Origin: Flavobacteriales bacterium
GTDB taxonomy: Bacteria > Bacteroidota > Bacteroidia > Flavobacteriales_D > Crocinitomicaceae
Direction of reading: 5' to 3'
Assembly: GCA_947447525.1 (NCBI GenBank)
Contig: CANFJL010000003.1
Span: forward strand, 62,001 to 126,000
DNA: 64,000 bases
This document shows, one piece after another, positions 36,505 through 45,544 of the stretch (position 1 is its first letter; the number at the start of each line of letters is the position of its first letter). The notes below the pieces were generated by a model. It saw only the letters and a program-made list of their open reading frames with translations, searched no databases and had not been told where the DNA came from. The translations under genes were made by a program, and so were the position numbers.

Positions 36505-37412
36505 ATCAGTTGAATCAATACAAATTGAATACAAGATATTATTTCATAAAATAACCAAAAGTGTTAAGAATGAGTATTTCCTCCTCAGTATTGTGGATGT
36601 ATCCTCTTTTATTCGCATCTATTTGAATCTATCCGCATTTATACGGTTTTATTCGTTTTTTAACGTTTTATTTTATAAAATAATTTAAGCAAAAAAGGTT
36701 CTTTTTAGCTGGCATGTTGAGCTGATTTTTCATGTACATGTTTTATTATCTGGCATGAAAGTGCCATGAATTAAAAAAAGCGTATTGGTGGTATTTTCGT
36801 ACCATTGAATTTTTGATTAAAAAGAGGCAATAGATTCCTTATCCATCTGTCGAAACAGCGGACAAAGTTGAATGTAAAAATGTCTAATTACTTGCTTCGA
36901 ACTTGTTGAGTATGTTTTGCAATTGTAAATAATACATCACACGTATATTTTATATTTCGTGGCTTACAAGTTAATTCAAATAGACAATTTCCAGTAAAAT
37001 TTGAGGGTGGTCATTCTCTTTTATTCTTAATTGTAATAAACCCTCTATTTAATCTAGCCACACATATAATTAATTGTATAAATACAATCATATTTTCTTT
37101 TTTCGATAAAAAAGTATTAATGTCTGTTTTAAGGTCTTTTTCAACCTTAGTACTTTGCAAAATTAATTTGCTGTCTTTCGTGATTTTTGTCATAGTATGA
37201 TTTTAACTGAAAGATAAGTTTACCAAGTAAATTAATATAGGGCATAGGAATTTTGTCCTTTTTAAGAATAAAAAGTAAGTGTTTTTTGATAGATAAAGAC
37301 GAGCGATTTATTTCTTCTTCTCCGGTATTTTTTTGGTGGTGAATTCACTATCAATTAGTGTATTTAGATCTTTATAAAAGTTTGATTTTTCGACCTTTGA
37401 GGTCACAAAAAG

Positions 37413-37440
37413 AACCCAGCACGAAAGTGCTGGGTTTTTC
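37413..37440. terminator. Terminator-like hairpin
   Basis: Stem aacccagcac/gtgctgggtt with loop gaaa, followed by T-rich sequence. No adjacent gene is clearly terminated by it, so it may be left from a lost gene. Confidence 0.6.
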
Positions 37441-37550
37441 CTTTTAAAGCGATTAAAGTTTATTTTGAAAAGCAATTTAAAAGGAAAAACCTGAAAACTG
37501 CAAAGCAGTTTCGGTTCTATGCTTGGAATGCCCACAATGCAATGGATCAT

Positions 37551-37707
37551 GAAATAATCCTGACAAGGTCACAAAACAGACTTAGAGCAAGAGGGTAGAG
37601 TTAGAGGCTAGAGCAAGAGGGTAGAGTTAGAGCTTAGAGTTAGAGCAAATATTTCAATTGGTTTTTCTTCGCTTTCATTATGTTTCTCGCACTTCATTAT
37701 AGAATGC
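37551..37707 (+). repeat. Long direct repeat left of the second AbiE pair
   Basis: Runs from 'aataatcctgacaaggtcac' through 'gagttagag' units to 'cacttcattatagaatgc'. It recurs at 39892-40032 with differences mainly in the number of 'gagttagag' units. A further partial copy of its end lies at 39826-39880. Confidence 0.75.
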
Positions 37708-37748
37708 CCAAAGGGTTGGTGATCCTGACAAGGTCACAAAGTAATCTT

Positions 37749-37783
37749 AAAGTCCCATTCCATATAGGCTTGGGACTTTTTTT
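37749..37783 (+). terminator. Terminator-like hairpin
   Basis: Stem aaagtccca/tgggacttt with a 13-base loop followed by a run of T. It lies about 250 bases before the second AbiE pair and has no obvious gene before it. Confidence 0.55.
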
Positions 37784-37978
37784 ATGGTTGAACCCCAAGC
37801 GGATTAAAAATTGCTATATCTTTTGATGCGGTTACATTTTTGTGATTCTATGAGTTAGAACACCAAAATTCAAACGTGTTAATTTTTACATTTAGGATAC
37901 TTATCACGCCTATTTTTCCTCTACTTTCTGTTGGTTATTCTCTAAAATATCATTACTAAACTTGTTTTTATTTAAATA

Positions 37979-38010
37979 ATGTCAAGTTTTTAGCGCAATA
38001 AACTTGACAT
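37979..38010. promoter_or_regulatory. Perfect inverted repeat, operator candidate of the second AbiE pair
   Basis: ATGTCAAGTTT and AAACTTGACAT form perfect 11-base arms around a ten-base spacer. The right arm contains the TTGAC that would be the -33 element of the promoter at 38025. AbiEi antitoxins are known to repress their own operon through inverted repeats, so this is a likely autoregulatory site. Confidence 0.7.
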
Positions 38011-38024
38011 TTAAAAATTAAAAG

Positions 38025-38032
38025 TATCTTTG
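38025..38032 (+). promoter_or_regulatory. TAnnTTTG promoter -7 element for the second AbiE pair
   Basis: TATCTTTG, five bases before the ATG at 38037, with a TTG 18 bases upstream inside the inverted repeat. The transcript would have almost no leader. Confidence 0.65.
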
Positions 38033-38036
38033 TGCT

Positions 38037-38765
38037 ATGACATTGGCAGCTGAAATACGAAAAAAAATAAATCAATTACCCGAAGGAAAAACTTTTGGGT
38101 ATAATGATATATGTATTACCAAGGAGAATTACTTAACTGCAGCCAAGGCATTGGAACGGATGCAAAAAGAAGGATTGATTAAAAAGGTTTCCAAAGGAGT
38201 GTTTTATAAGCCTCAACAAACCGTTTTTGGAGAATTGGAACCTGTTTACGGTGAGCTCTTGCGTTCATATTTATTTGAAAACGGCAAACGTATCGCTTAC
38301 GAAACTGGATCTTCTTTATACAATAAACTCGGTCTAACAACTCAAATGGCCTTTCAAATTAAAATTGCCAGTCGCAATAAACGAATCAACATTAATAGAG
38401 GTGCTTTGCAGGCAAAAGCCGTAAAAAGCTATGCTGATGTCAATGAAAACAATTATCAAATCTTGGGGATTCTAGATGCCGCAAAAGACATTAAAAATAT
38501 TCCTGATTGTTCTGTTCAACAGGCACTTCGTCGTTTATGTTCAATTCTTCAAACATATAATGAAAAACAAACAGATGCACTAATTAAATATGCCTTATTG
38601 TATCCTCCAAGAGTAAGGGCTTTAGTAGGTGCTATTTTAGAACAAATCGGAAGAGAGAATAAAGGATTGGATAATCTTTATGCAAGTTTAAATCCACTAT
38701 CCACTATCAAATTAGAAATTAATGAAGTAGAATTACCTACAAAATCAAAATGGTATATCGCATGA
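38037..38765 (+). CDS. AbiEi-like/DUF6088 antitoxin (second AbiE pair)
   Basis: 242 residues. Residues 1-60 are a winged-helix-like domain (FGYNDICI, AAKALERMQKEGLIKKVSKGVFYKP), followed by a region with AYETGSSLYNKLGLTTQ typical of DUF6088/AbiEi-like antitoxins. Its TGA overlaps the toxin ATG in ATGA. It is expected to bind the inverted repeat just upstream and to counteract the toxin. Confidence 0.8.
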   Translation: MTLAAEIRKKINQLPEGKTFGYNDICITKENYLTAAKALERMQKEGLIKKVSKGVFYKPQQTVFGELEPVYGELLRSYLFENGKRIAYETGSSLYNKLGLTTQMAFQIKIASRNKRININRGALQAKAVKSYADVNENNYQILGILDAAKDIKNIPDCSVQQALRRLCSILQTYNEKQTDALIKYALLYPPRVRALVGAILEQIGRENKGLDNLYASLNPLSTIKLEINEVELPTKSKWYIA

Positions 38766-39745
38766 GACTACATGAAAACAATTCGCTATTCAGAGATGCC
38801 ATTCTTGCGACTGCGCAACAAATGAATATCCAACCCGAATTTATCGAAAAAGATTATTGGCTCACTTATGCCCTTCATTTGATATTTCATAATGAAATTG
38901 GCAATGAAACGGTTTTCAAAGGAGGAACTGCCCTATCCAAATGCTTCGGATTCATTGAACGCTTTTCAGAAGATATAGACTTGGTGGTTTTGCGTAAAAA
39001 GGACGAATCTCCAAATAAACTAAAGAGCAAATTAAAGGAAATCACACATGTTGTATCAGGCCATTTCGAAGAAATTCAAATACCAGAAATTACCAATAAA
39101 TTAGGGATGATTCGAAAAGTAGCCTACAATTACACTAAAGAATTCAAAGGGTCATTTGGTCAAGTGCGTGATGTGATTATTATAGAGGCAACATGGCTAG
39201 GACGTTATGAACCATATACCAAACAAAAAATAGCTACCTATATCTATGATATGATGCAAAAAGCAAATCAATTAGAATTAGCGACGGAGTATGGTCTGAT
39301 ACCTTTTGAAGTACAGGTTCTACATGTCAATAGAACAATTTGCGAAAAAATCATGAGTTTAGTGCGCTTTTCACATGGTGCTGATCCAATTAAAGATCTC
39401 AAAAATAAAATTCGGCATACTTATGATATCCATCAATTATTGCAAGTGGAAGAGGTGAAGCAGTTTTTTAAATCATCTGATTTTGATGACATGCTACATC
39501 TCGTTGCTCAGGACGATTTCGAAAGTTTTAAAAGCAATAATGAATGGTTGTATCAACACCCTAAAGATGCATTACTCTTCAAAGATGTAAAGATGGTTTG
39601 GTCTCAACTAGAAAATACTTTTGTGAATGAATTTAGAAACTTGGTCTTTGGAAACCTCCCTCAAAGTTCTGCTATTTTAGCAACACTAGAAATGGTTTCA
39701 CAAAGATTAAATGACATCGTCTGGAGCCCCTCCAAATCATTATAA
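38762..39745 (+). CDS. AbiEii-type nucleotidyltransferase toxin (second AbiE pair)
   Basis: The ATG at 38762 is preferred over one four codons earlier because it makes an ATGA overlap with the antitoxin. 327 residues. VFKGGTALSK (residues 51-60) and RFSEDIDLVV (67-76) carry the GG and DxD nucleotidyltransferase motifs of AbiEii. Length is normal for the family. It is unlike the first AbiEii copy outside these motifs, so the two pairs were acquired independently rather than duplicated in place. Confidence 0.85.
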   Translation: MRLHENNSLFRDAILATAQQMNIQPEFIEKDYWLTYALHLIFHNEIGNETVFKGGTALSKCFGFIERFSEDIDLVVLRKKDESPNKLKSKLKEITHVVSGHFEEIQIPEITNKLGMIRKVAYNYTKEFKGSFGQVRDVIIIEATWLGRYEPYTKQKIATYIYDMMQKANQLELATEYGLIPFEVQVLHVNRTICEKIMSLVRFSHGADPIKDLKNKIRHTYDIHQLLQVEEVKQFFKSSDFDDMLHLVAQDDFESFKSNNEWLYQHPKDALLFKDVKMVWSQLENTFVNEFRNLVFGNLPQSSAILATLEMVSQRLNDIVWSPSKSL

Positions 39746-40088
39746 AAGTTAGAGTTCTCGATACTTGAGGTCACAAAAACAGACCTAGAGTTTAGAGTTA
39801 GAGCAAAACACTCCACTTTGTTTTTCTTCGCTTTCATTTTGCTTCTCACACTCCTTCATGGAATGCCCAATGCGTTGGGAACATGCGCAGCATAATCCTG
39901 AAGGGGTGACAAAACAGACTTAGAGCTAGAGGTTAGAGTTAGAGGCTAGAGCAAGAGGGTAGAGTTAGAGCAAATATTTCAATTGGTTTTTCTTCGCTGT
40001 CATTATGTTTCTCGCACTTCATTATGGAATGCTATTAATGAGATGTATCATAAAATAATCCTGACAATTCCCCATTTTAAACAGCATT
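39746..40088. other. Intergenic repeat region right of the second AbiE pair
   Basis: Contains 'gagttagag' units (39788-39805 and 39920-39972), the right copy of the long direct repeat (39892-40032) and a short block near 39742-39778 resembling 37372-37410 ('tataaaagtt...gaggtcacaaaa'). No gene seen. Confidence 0.6.
39892..40032 (+). repeat. Long direct repeat right of the second AbiE pair
   Basis: Matches 37551-37707 from 'ataatcctga' to 'cacttcattatggaatgc', in the same orientation. Together the two copies bracket the AbiE operon. Confidence 0.75.
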
Positions 40089-40931
40089 TTACCAATCTCG
40101 TTTACTCAAAATTTTATATGTTCCAAAAATAAAAAGAAATATATAACCAATACCCAACACAAGATGCAACCATGGTATGTCGACATCTTTTGAGATTAGA
40201 AATACTGAACTACCAACGCCGGTAGGGTTCGGCCCAATGCGTCCAAATGGCGCTTCTACAATTTTGTAAATGGTATACAAAGGAAGATATTGGTATATAT
40301 TAGCGAGCCAATGTGGAAGATGTAGTTGATTCTCTAGGAGCATGCAAATAATAGAAAAAATTCCCTCTAGAATCCAAAATATAAAAAATGTAAGAAAAGG
40401 AAATATAGAATTCCGAAACAAAACAGTAAGAAAAAGAAATAATACCAAAAAAAGATAAATTTTAACGAAATATAGGCCAAGAAAGAAAGATTCGCTTAAG
40501 AATTCATAGGATGTATATGGTTCACTATATTTTAAACCTAATATTAATGATATTATCGCAACAAGTAAAGTACTTAAAGCGCTAAAAACACCAATGGTCA
40601 ATAATTTGGATTTTAAAAACTCCCACTTACTCAAACCATCAATAATATTCTGTTTGAACATGCGATTAGAAAATTCTTGGGAGATACTAAAAACCACAAT
40701 AGCTGCCAAAAATAGCTTTAACAAACTGACAATGTAAGCTGTAAAATGCCAAATATTAGGAAAGTTATAAATGCCTAAATCTTTCAAGTTAAATTCAGTA
40801 TCCCCGAGAAATAATTCTGCAAACCCAATAAGGGCTATAACAATAATCGAGAACAAATAAATAATCGAGAAAATTTTAAAAGGGCGATAAGCCAAATTTT
40901 TTAATATTTCTATTTTTAGTAATCGTTTCAT
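40089..40931 (-). CDS. ABC transporter permease (ABC-2 type)
   Basis: 280 residues with about six hydrophobic segments (near 22-40, 62-82, 110-132, 150-172, 180-200 and 255-275). This arrangement fits ABC-2 permeases of the type paired with bacitracin/lantibiotic-resistance-like ATPases. It lies five bases downstream of the ATPase gene. Substrate is unknown. Confidence 0.75.
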   Translation of the reverse strand: MKRLLKIEILKNLAYRPFKIFSIIYLFSIIVIALIGFAELFLGDTEFNLKDLGIYNFPNIWHFTAYIVSLLKLFLAAIVVFSISQEFSNRMFKQNIIDGLSKWEFLKSKLLTIGVFSALSTLLVAIISLILGLKYSEPYTSYEFLSESFFLGLYFVKIYLFLVLFLFLTVLFRNSIFPFLTFFIFWILEGIFSIICMLLENQLHLPHWLANIYQYLPLYTIYKIVEAPFGRIGPNPTGVGSSVFLISKDVDIPWLHLVLGIGYIFLFIFGTYKILSKRDW

Positions 40932-40936
40932 TTCAA

Positions 40937-41830
40937 TTATTTATTTTTAATCATGTTAAGAAATTTGATCTCTAAATTATCTTGTTTTTCCTTCAAATAG
41001 GAAACGAAAATACCTGCTTCTGCCAATTTTTGATTCAACATGCCAGCATTGCAACTTGAATCAGTAAAAACTTTGGTAAACGTCTTTTCGTCTACAATTT
41101 TCAGTACAAACGCCATAGTATTTAAAGCAGCATGCAATTTTTCTAAAGAGGAATATGAAACTTCGAAATATTGCTGTCCAGCGTCCATTTCGTTAACCGG
41201 ACCAGAATAAAGCGATTTTCCATTTTTAAGAATAATGACGTGGGAACATATTTTTTCAATTTCATCCAGCATGTGGCTAGCAATTAAAATTGTAGTTCCT
41301 GTTTCAGCAATAGTTTTAATTAATTCTCGAATTTGAATAATCCCTTCGGGGTCTAATCCATTGGTGGGCTCATCCAAAATCAAAACATCGGGATTATTTA
41401 ATAAAGCGGAAGCTATCGCTAGTCTTTGCTTCATACCTAATGAATAATTGCGAAACAAATCATTTTTACGCTCTAAAAGCCCTACCAATTCCAATACTTC
41501 TTCAATGCGCAAATTTTTAACTTCTTTGATCTCACATACAATTTTTAAATTATCTACCGCAGATAGATATGGGTAAAAGTTGGGTTGTTCTATGATGGCA
41601 CCTATTCTTTTTAAACTTGCTGTGCTTGTAAATTCTTCCCCAAACCAACTCCAAGTTCCAGATGTTGGATTAATACTGGTTAATAACATTCCCAAAGTGG
41701 TCGACTTACCACTTCCATTAGGCCCTAGAAGCCCGTATACATTTCCTTGTTGAACTTCGAATGAAATATTATCAACGGCTAAAATCTTGAATTTTTTCCT
41801 AATATTTTCTACAGAAAGAATAGTACTCAT
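40937..41830 (-). CDS. ABC transporter ATP-binding protein
   Basis: 297 residues with Walker A GPNGSGKST (36-44), signature YSLGMKQR near 128, Walker B VLILDEPTNGLDPEG near 150 and switch His in IASHMLDE. The C-terminal 80 residues are the extension typical of the ABC-2 exporter group often called bacitracin-type. It forms a two-gene transporter with the permease. Nothing upstream shows the substrate. Confidence 0.88.
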   Translation of the reverse strand: MSTILSVENIRKKFKILAVDNISFEVQQGNVYGLLGPNGSGKSTTLGMLLTSINPTSGTWSWFGEEFTSTASLKRIGAIIEQPNFYPYLSAVDNLKIVCEIKEVKNLRIEEVLELVGLLERKNDLFRNYSLGMKQRLAIASALLNNPDVLILDEPTNGLDPEGIIQIRELIKTIAETGTTILIASHMLDEIEKICSHVIILKNGKSLYSGPVNEMDAGQQYFEVSYSSLEKLHAALNTMAFVLKIVDEKTFTKVFTDSSCNAGMLNQKLAEAGIFVSYLKEKQDNLEIKFLNMIKNK

Positions 41831-42136
41831 TAATATTAATTTTTAAAAAGAAAATAATAATTCTTAAATAGCTTAGATTTTTAAATATAAGCCATTTATT
41901 TCAAAATATTGGATTACAAAGTTTAATAATTTTGAGTTAAGTCTGCCTTTTTTAAAAAAAAGGCAAATCAAAGATGCAATAAAAACTTTATTACGAAGGC
42001 CTAAACGACCATTTTTTTCAATAAATAAATGAAGAGTATGTAACGATGTCATCACAATTTGTGAAGTCATCTAAAACAAAACACCCAAATTCTGTATTGC
42101 TGTTTGCATTTGCAGCGCATGGAGTTGTCAAGTATG
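41831..42136. other. AT-rich intergenic region
   Basis: A 65-codon minus-strand frame (41873-42070) exists but is leucine/isoleucine-rich without family resemblance, so it is not called. A weak hairpin with A/T arms lies at 41945-41964. Confidence 0.4.
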
Positions 42137-43702
42137 CTACTCCAGGATTATGCGCTGCATTTGAGTCCCGATATGAACAAAGTAAATCCCCTTAGCAAGT
42201 ACGGATAAATCAAGCGTTTTTGAACTTGTGTTTACGATGGATTCAGCATAAACAAGAGCGCCTTGCATGGTTCGGATTTCAAGTCGTTTAGCCTGAATAT
42301 TATTCCAATTTATTTGAATTTTTCCATTGCTTGGATTGGGATAAACGACTATTTCGCTCGGTGGAAGTGTTTCATCAGAAAGTTCATTAAAGGCGCTAGA
42401 AATACAGGGGAAATTTCCACCATTTTGATATGCATTCAATAAAGCTCCACTTATATTTATAACTTGTTGAACATTGTTTAATCTGCTACCAGATCGATCA
42501 TAAACAAATGCGTAATCTGAACAGATAGATGTGTTTTGTGGAAATGTCGTTTCCCTTATACTGAGCATTCCGCGTCGATCACCAGGAGGGTTGTTACTTG
42601 CCGCTTCATTCCATGTGTTGGGCAAGTTGGGATTGCCATCGTACATAAAGTGGGTGGGAAGGTTCGTTAGGGGATTCATCCAATTACTGCTGTCATTGTA
42701 TTGTCCGTTCATCATAAGCCAAGCCGTCGTATCAAAGCTGGAATATATGCCCGCATCCATGGATCCTGAAATCATGGTGGCACTTTCCAGGGGATGGGAG
42801 AGGCATAAAACACCTTGGCAAGGTGGATTAGCACCATATGCAATATTTCCACCACCAGGTTCATCAAATTCATCACCATTGTAAGCATATAATAGTCTCT
42901 TTGTAGGATCACAACCTATGTAATCGTCCCAATAATTACCAAGATCAAAATCAAGGTAAAGGCCTTCATGAAAGTTGTAATAAGTGCGGTTGCTGCGATT
43001 TAGGACGCGCAAATTAAGAAAAGTAGTGTTGTTAAGGTAGTTTCCCGAGCTGTATTGATAAAACATGGCATGTAACTCAATTCCCATTTGGTTTCCATCG
43101 GGTAGAAACGATTCATCATTCATAATAATATAAACGGCTTCATCGCCTCGGATATCGGGGTAGTCGCCCATAGCAGGTTCGTAGAGCCCATTACCGTTTA
43201 AATCAACAAAGGGAGCAAGTTTCGTCGCCACACCTAGAGACGCATCGCCATTTCCTGGCCATGAAGATAGGGTATTGGGGACAACATAACCCGGTGTTTG
43301 AAAATTAGTTTGATGGTAGGTTATTTCTGCTTCGCTTATTTTCCAAATGGACTGCTGATATGGATTCATATAGGCCAAGGAATTGTAAGCATTGTTGTTA
43401 GCGATTGGGCCACCATGAAAGGCACTTTGGCCTCCTCCAGCGCTGTATTTTACAGCAGAAACATAAAGAGATCCATTTACATCTTGACATCCCATCCAAT
43501 AGGATCCGGAGAAAATGGTGGATAAGCCACTTTGTTTAGGGACTTCATAACCGTTCGTGCCTACCTGCAGATGGTTAAAAAACCCACCTTCGTCATCGAG
43601 TAAGCAGGATACATTGTTGTGATCTAAGGCAAGGTAAGAGGTTTGTTGCGCCCTGCATATGAAAGCTTGGATGGAGATAAAAGCGAATAGAAGTGTCCTC
43701 AT
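42137..43702 (-). CDS. T9SS-sorted secreted protein of unknown function
   Basis: The start at 43702 gives a signal peptide (residues 1-19, ending RAQ). About 430 residues follow with motifs seen in a Bacteroidota secreted family (SGSYWMGCQD, VDLNGNGLYEP, GDYPDIRGDEAVY, NTTFLNLRVLNRS), then a T9SS type A sorting domain (VYPNPSNGKIQINW to ISV-type end; about residues 445-521). It should be exported by T9SS and anchored or released at the surface. It lies 62 bases downstream of the barrel protein and probably in the same operon. Confidence 0.75.
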   Translation of the reverse strand: MRTLLFAFISIQAFICRAQQTSYLALDHNNVSCLLDDEGGFFNHLQVGTNGYEVPKQSGLSTIFSGSYWMGCQDVNGSLYVSAVKYSAGGGQSAFHGGPIANNNAYNSLAYMNPYQQSIWKISEAEITYHQTNFQTPGYVVPNTLSSWPGNGDASLGVATKLAPFVDLNGNGLYEPAMGDYPDIRGDEAVYIIMNDESFLPDGNQMGIELHAMFYQYSSGNYLNNTTFLNLRVLNRSNRTYYNFHEGLYLDFDLGNYWDDYIGCDPTKRLLYAYNGDEFDEPGGGNIAYGANPPCQGVLCLSHPLESATMISGSMDAGIYSSFDTTAWLMMNGQYNDSSNWMNPLTNLPTHFMYDGNPNLPNTWNEAASNNPPGDRRGMLSIRETTFPQNTSICSDYAFVYDRSGSRLNNVQQVINISGALLNAYQNGGNFPCISSAFNELSDETLPPSEIVVYPNPSNGKIQINWNNIQAKRLEIRTMQGALVYAESIVNTSSKTLDLSVLAKGIYFVHIGTQMQRIILE

Positions 43703-43764
43703 GAGGTGTGGTTTAGTGAAGGTACATTCTACTAAACGCAACTCATCGAGTAAAAGAGTGGGAT

Positions 43765-44994
43765 TCACTTTCTCGTATCCTCCAAAAGATAAATAAACCC
43801 GATTTGACATCCAATTGCTTGGTAGAGATTTTTTGTAATCGCGGATTTTACAGGGGAACTAATGGAGCTGCGAATGCCTGGGGTAAAATGGAAAATGAAT
43901 GGATTCAGGTGATACGCCAATTCGATTTGTGCCATACCCGAAGTAGAAAAAGTTTGTGCTTCTACGATGTCTAAGCTGCCATTAGGCATCAGATAGTAAC
44001 CTCTTCCGCTCAGTTTAATTCCAGCAGATAGTCCAAGCATTGGACTCAGACTTACTTTGTTTTTAGTCCATTGATATCCTGCAAATAAAGGCAGGTTGAG
44101 ATAACGATAGCGGTTGGTTCCATCAATGGAATTGAACGGATAGACTATTTGTTCACCCCATTCATTATAGGCTAACCCCACTTGATAAAACCAATGCTTG
44201 GCTTGTTGTCGATAAAATACCGATAAATCCAAGGAACTGGTGGCGCGTTCTGCTTCTTCTCTTGCTTGGGCATAGCTTTTATAATTGCCGTAGGTAGTAT
44301 TTATAAACGAATTTACGGAGGTTTCCATCGGGGTAAAGGAGGAAATGATTCCGCTCACGCCGCTGGAAAATCCGAGCATGCGCTGCCAAGAAACTTGCGT
44401 TTTACCTGGTTGCAAGGTCTCTAAGATGGGTGGTGAGACAGTGTCAATGCGATGCAAAGAAATCTTTGATATTTCTTGAGAGGGAATCAAGAATTCAATT
44501 GGTTTAGAAGGCATTTCGATGTTGGGGAAAGTTGAATCGAAGCCTGCTATTGATTCTTTTACCTCATTAAGTCCCACTGCGACGGTTTCAGCTTCTGGAG
44601 CAGTATATTGGCTTGTTTCATTACGCTGTGTTTCGATATTCATCCTTGTTGCACTTGAAGGTCGTTTGTATTGAAGGGAAGCTTTAGGTGTAGGTTCAAG
44701 GTTTCTGCTGAGGCTGTTTTGTTTCTGTATTGATTTATGAGTTGAATCGGTATTTGCAGGCTTTACAAGGGTAAGCGCTTTGTCACGAGAAACTTTAATC
44801 GGCGCCAAATTAGGCGCAAGTGTTTGATACATGCCTAAACCAATCCCTGAAAGCAACAGGACAGGAAACCAGATGTAGAGCAGGCGCTTCCGCTTGCGTT
44901 TTTTTTCCAAAGCATCCAAGCGCAGGTTTAAGTCAATTAGGTAGTTTTCCGGAATGTGATTAATTGTATTATAATCGTCAAGCTTTTCATCCAT
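43765..44994 (-). CDS. Inner-membrane-anchored protein with outer-membrane-barrel-like C-terminus, partner of the sigma factor
   Basis: 409 residues. A 36-residue cytoplasmic start ending in a Lys/Arg-rich run is followed by one transmembrane segment (about 39-60), a long Ser/Thr/Pro/Gln-rich linker (60-190), and a beta-rich C-terminus (about 200-409). The latter has repeated amphipathic strands (FYRQQAKHWFYQVGLAYNEW, FAGYQWTKNKVSLSPMLGLS) as in PorT/OMP_b-brl proteins. It overlaps the sigma gene by eight bases. The place and the topology suggest an anti-sigma-like regulator; the barrel-like end in the periplasm is unusual. Confidence 0.65.
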   Translation of the reverse strand: MDEKLDDYNTINHIPENYLIDLNLRLDALEKKRKRKRLLYIWFPVLLLSGIGLGMYQTLAPNLAPIKVSRDKALTLVKPANTDSTHKSIQKQNSLSRNLEPTPKASLQYKRPSSATRMNIETQRNETSQYTAPEAETVAVGLNEVKESIAGFDSTFPNIEMPSKPIEFLIPSQEISKISLHRIDTVSPPILETLQPGKTQVSWQRMLGFSSGVSGIISSFTPMETSVNSFINTTYGNYKSYAQAREEAERATSSLDLSVFYRQQAKHWFYQVGLAYNEWGEQIVYPFNSIDGTNRYRYLNLPLFAGYQWTKNKVSLSPMLGLSAGIKLSGRGYYLMPNGSLDIVEAQTFSTSGMAQIELAYHLNPFIFHFTPGIRSSISSPVKSAITKNLYQAIGCQIGFIYLLEDTRK

Positions 44995-45544
44995 GGTTAA
45001 TGGGTTTTATATTAGGGTTTGCAAGTATGTCTTTTAGTTTTTTGCGGGCCATTTTGGTATGCCATTTTGAGGTCTCCACTGAAATCCCAAGAGATTGACC
45101 TATTTCTTTATGCGAAAAACCTTCAAGGGCATATAGATTAAATACAATCCGACATGGAGTATTCAATTGAAGTAAAAGAGATTCGAGGTGTTCATTTTCT
45201 ATGTTCGTTTCAATAGAAGGAGCTTCGAAAGGTTCGTGAATTCCTTCTGAAGCTTTGATTAGAAAGGTTTCTTTGTATTTTTTGTTTTTTCTGAGGTAAT
45301 CAATGGATTCATTAGTACAAATCCGCTTAATCCAAGCGTTGAAGTTAATATTTTCGTACTTATGAAGGTTTTCAATGATTTTAATGAATGAGCCATTAAT
45401 AACATGCATAAGTTCATAATCAGTGCTGAAAAATTTTCGAGCAGCTTTCTTTAACTCAGGAAAACAATAATTATACAAAGCCAATTGACTCTTCCGGTCT
45501 AATTTTATTGATCCAGCAATCCAATCTTCCTTTGGTATATTCAT
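44987..45544 (-). CDS. ECF-type RNA polymerase sigma factor
   Basis: 185 residues. Region 2 lies around residues 38-90 (FIKIIENLHKYENINFNAWI, IDYLRKNKKYKET) and region 4 around 125-178 (RIVFNLYALEGFSHKEIGQSLGIS, then SKWHTKMARKKL), with a clear helix-turn-helix. Length is normal. It is the first gene of a three-gene set with the membrane barrel protein and a T9SS cargo, which may be its regulon or regulator. Confidence 0.88.
   Translation of the reverse strand: MNIPKEDWIAGSIKLDRKSQLALYNYCFPELKKAARKFFSTDYELMHVINGSFIKIIENLHKYENINFNAWIKRICTNESIDYLRKNKKYKETFLIKASEGIHEPFEAPSIETNIENEHLESLLLQLNTPCRIVFNLYALEGFSHKEIGQSLGISVETSKWHTKMARKKLKDILANPNIKPINHG

Larger units (their letters stand above)
36505..38036. 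other. Long intergenic region with repeats and terminator-like hairpins
   Basis: No gene convinced me. A 60-codon minus-strand frame (37011-37193) is possible but has no support. The stretch holds two hairpins with T-runs (37413-37440 and 37749-37783), 'gagttagag' repeats (37590-37650), a long direct repeat shared with 39892-40032, and the operator/promoter of the second AbiE pair. Confidence 0.5.

Noticed and set aside
37308..37550. 80-codon minus-strand frame
   Set aside because: It covers a terminator-like hairpin and a sequence block repeated near 39742-39778, so it is more likely repeat sequence.
37590..37650. Short regular repeats that could suggest a CRISPR array
   Set aside because: Units are about 9-12 bp with no unique spacers of constant length and no cas genes in the window.
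41873..42070. Possible small peptide (bacteriocin precursor) beside the ABC transporter
   Set aside because: No leader, cysteine pattern or double-glycine site is visible; the frame is probably chance in AT-rich DNA.
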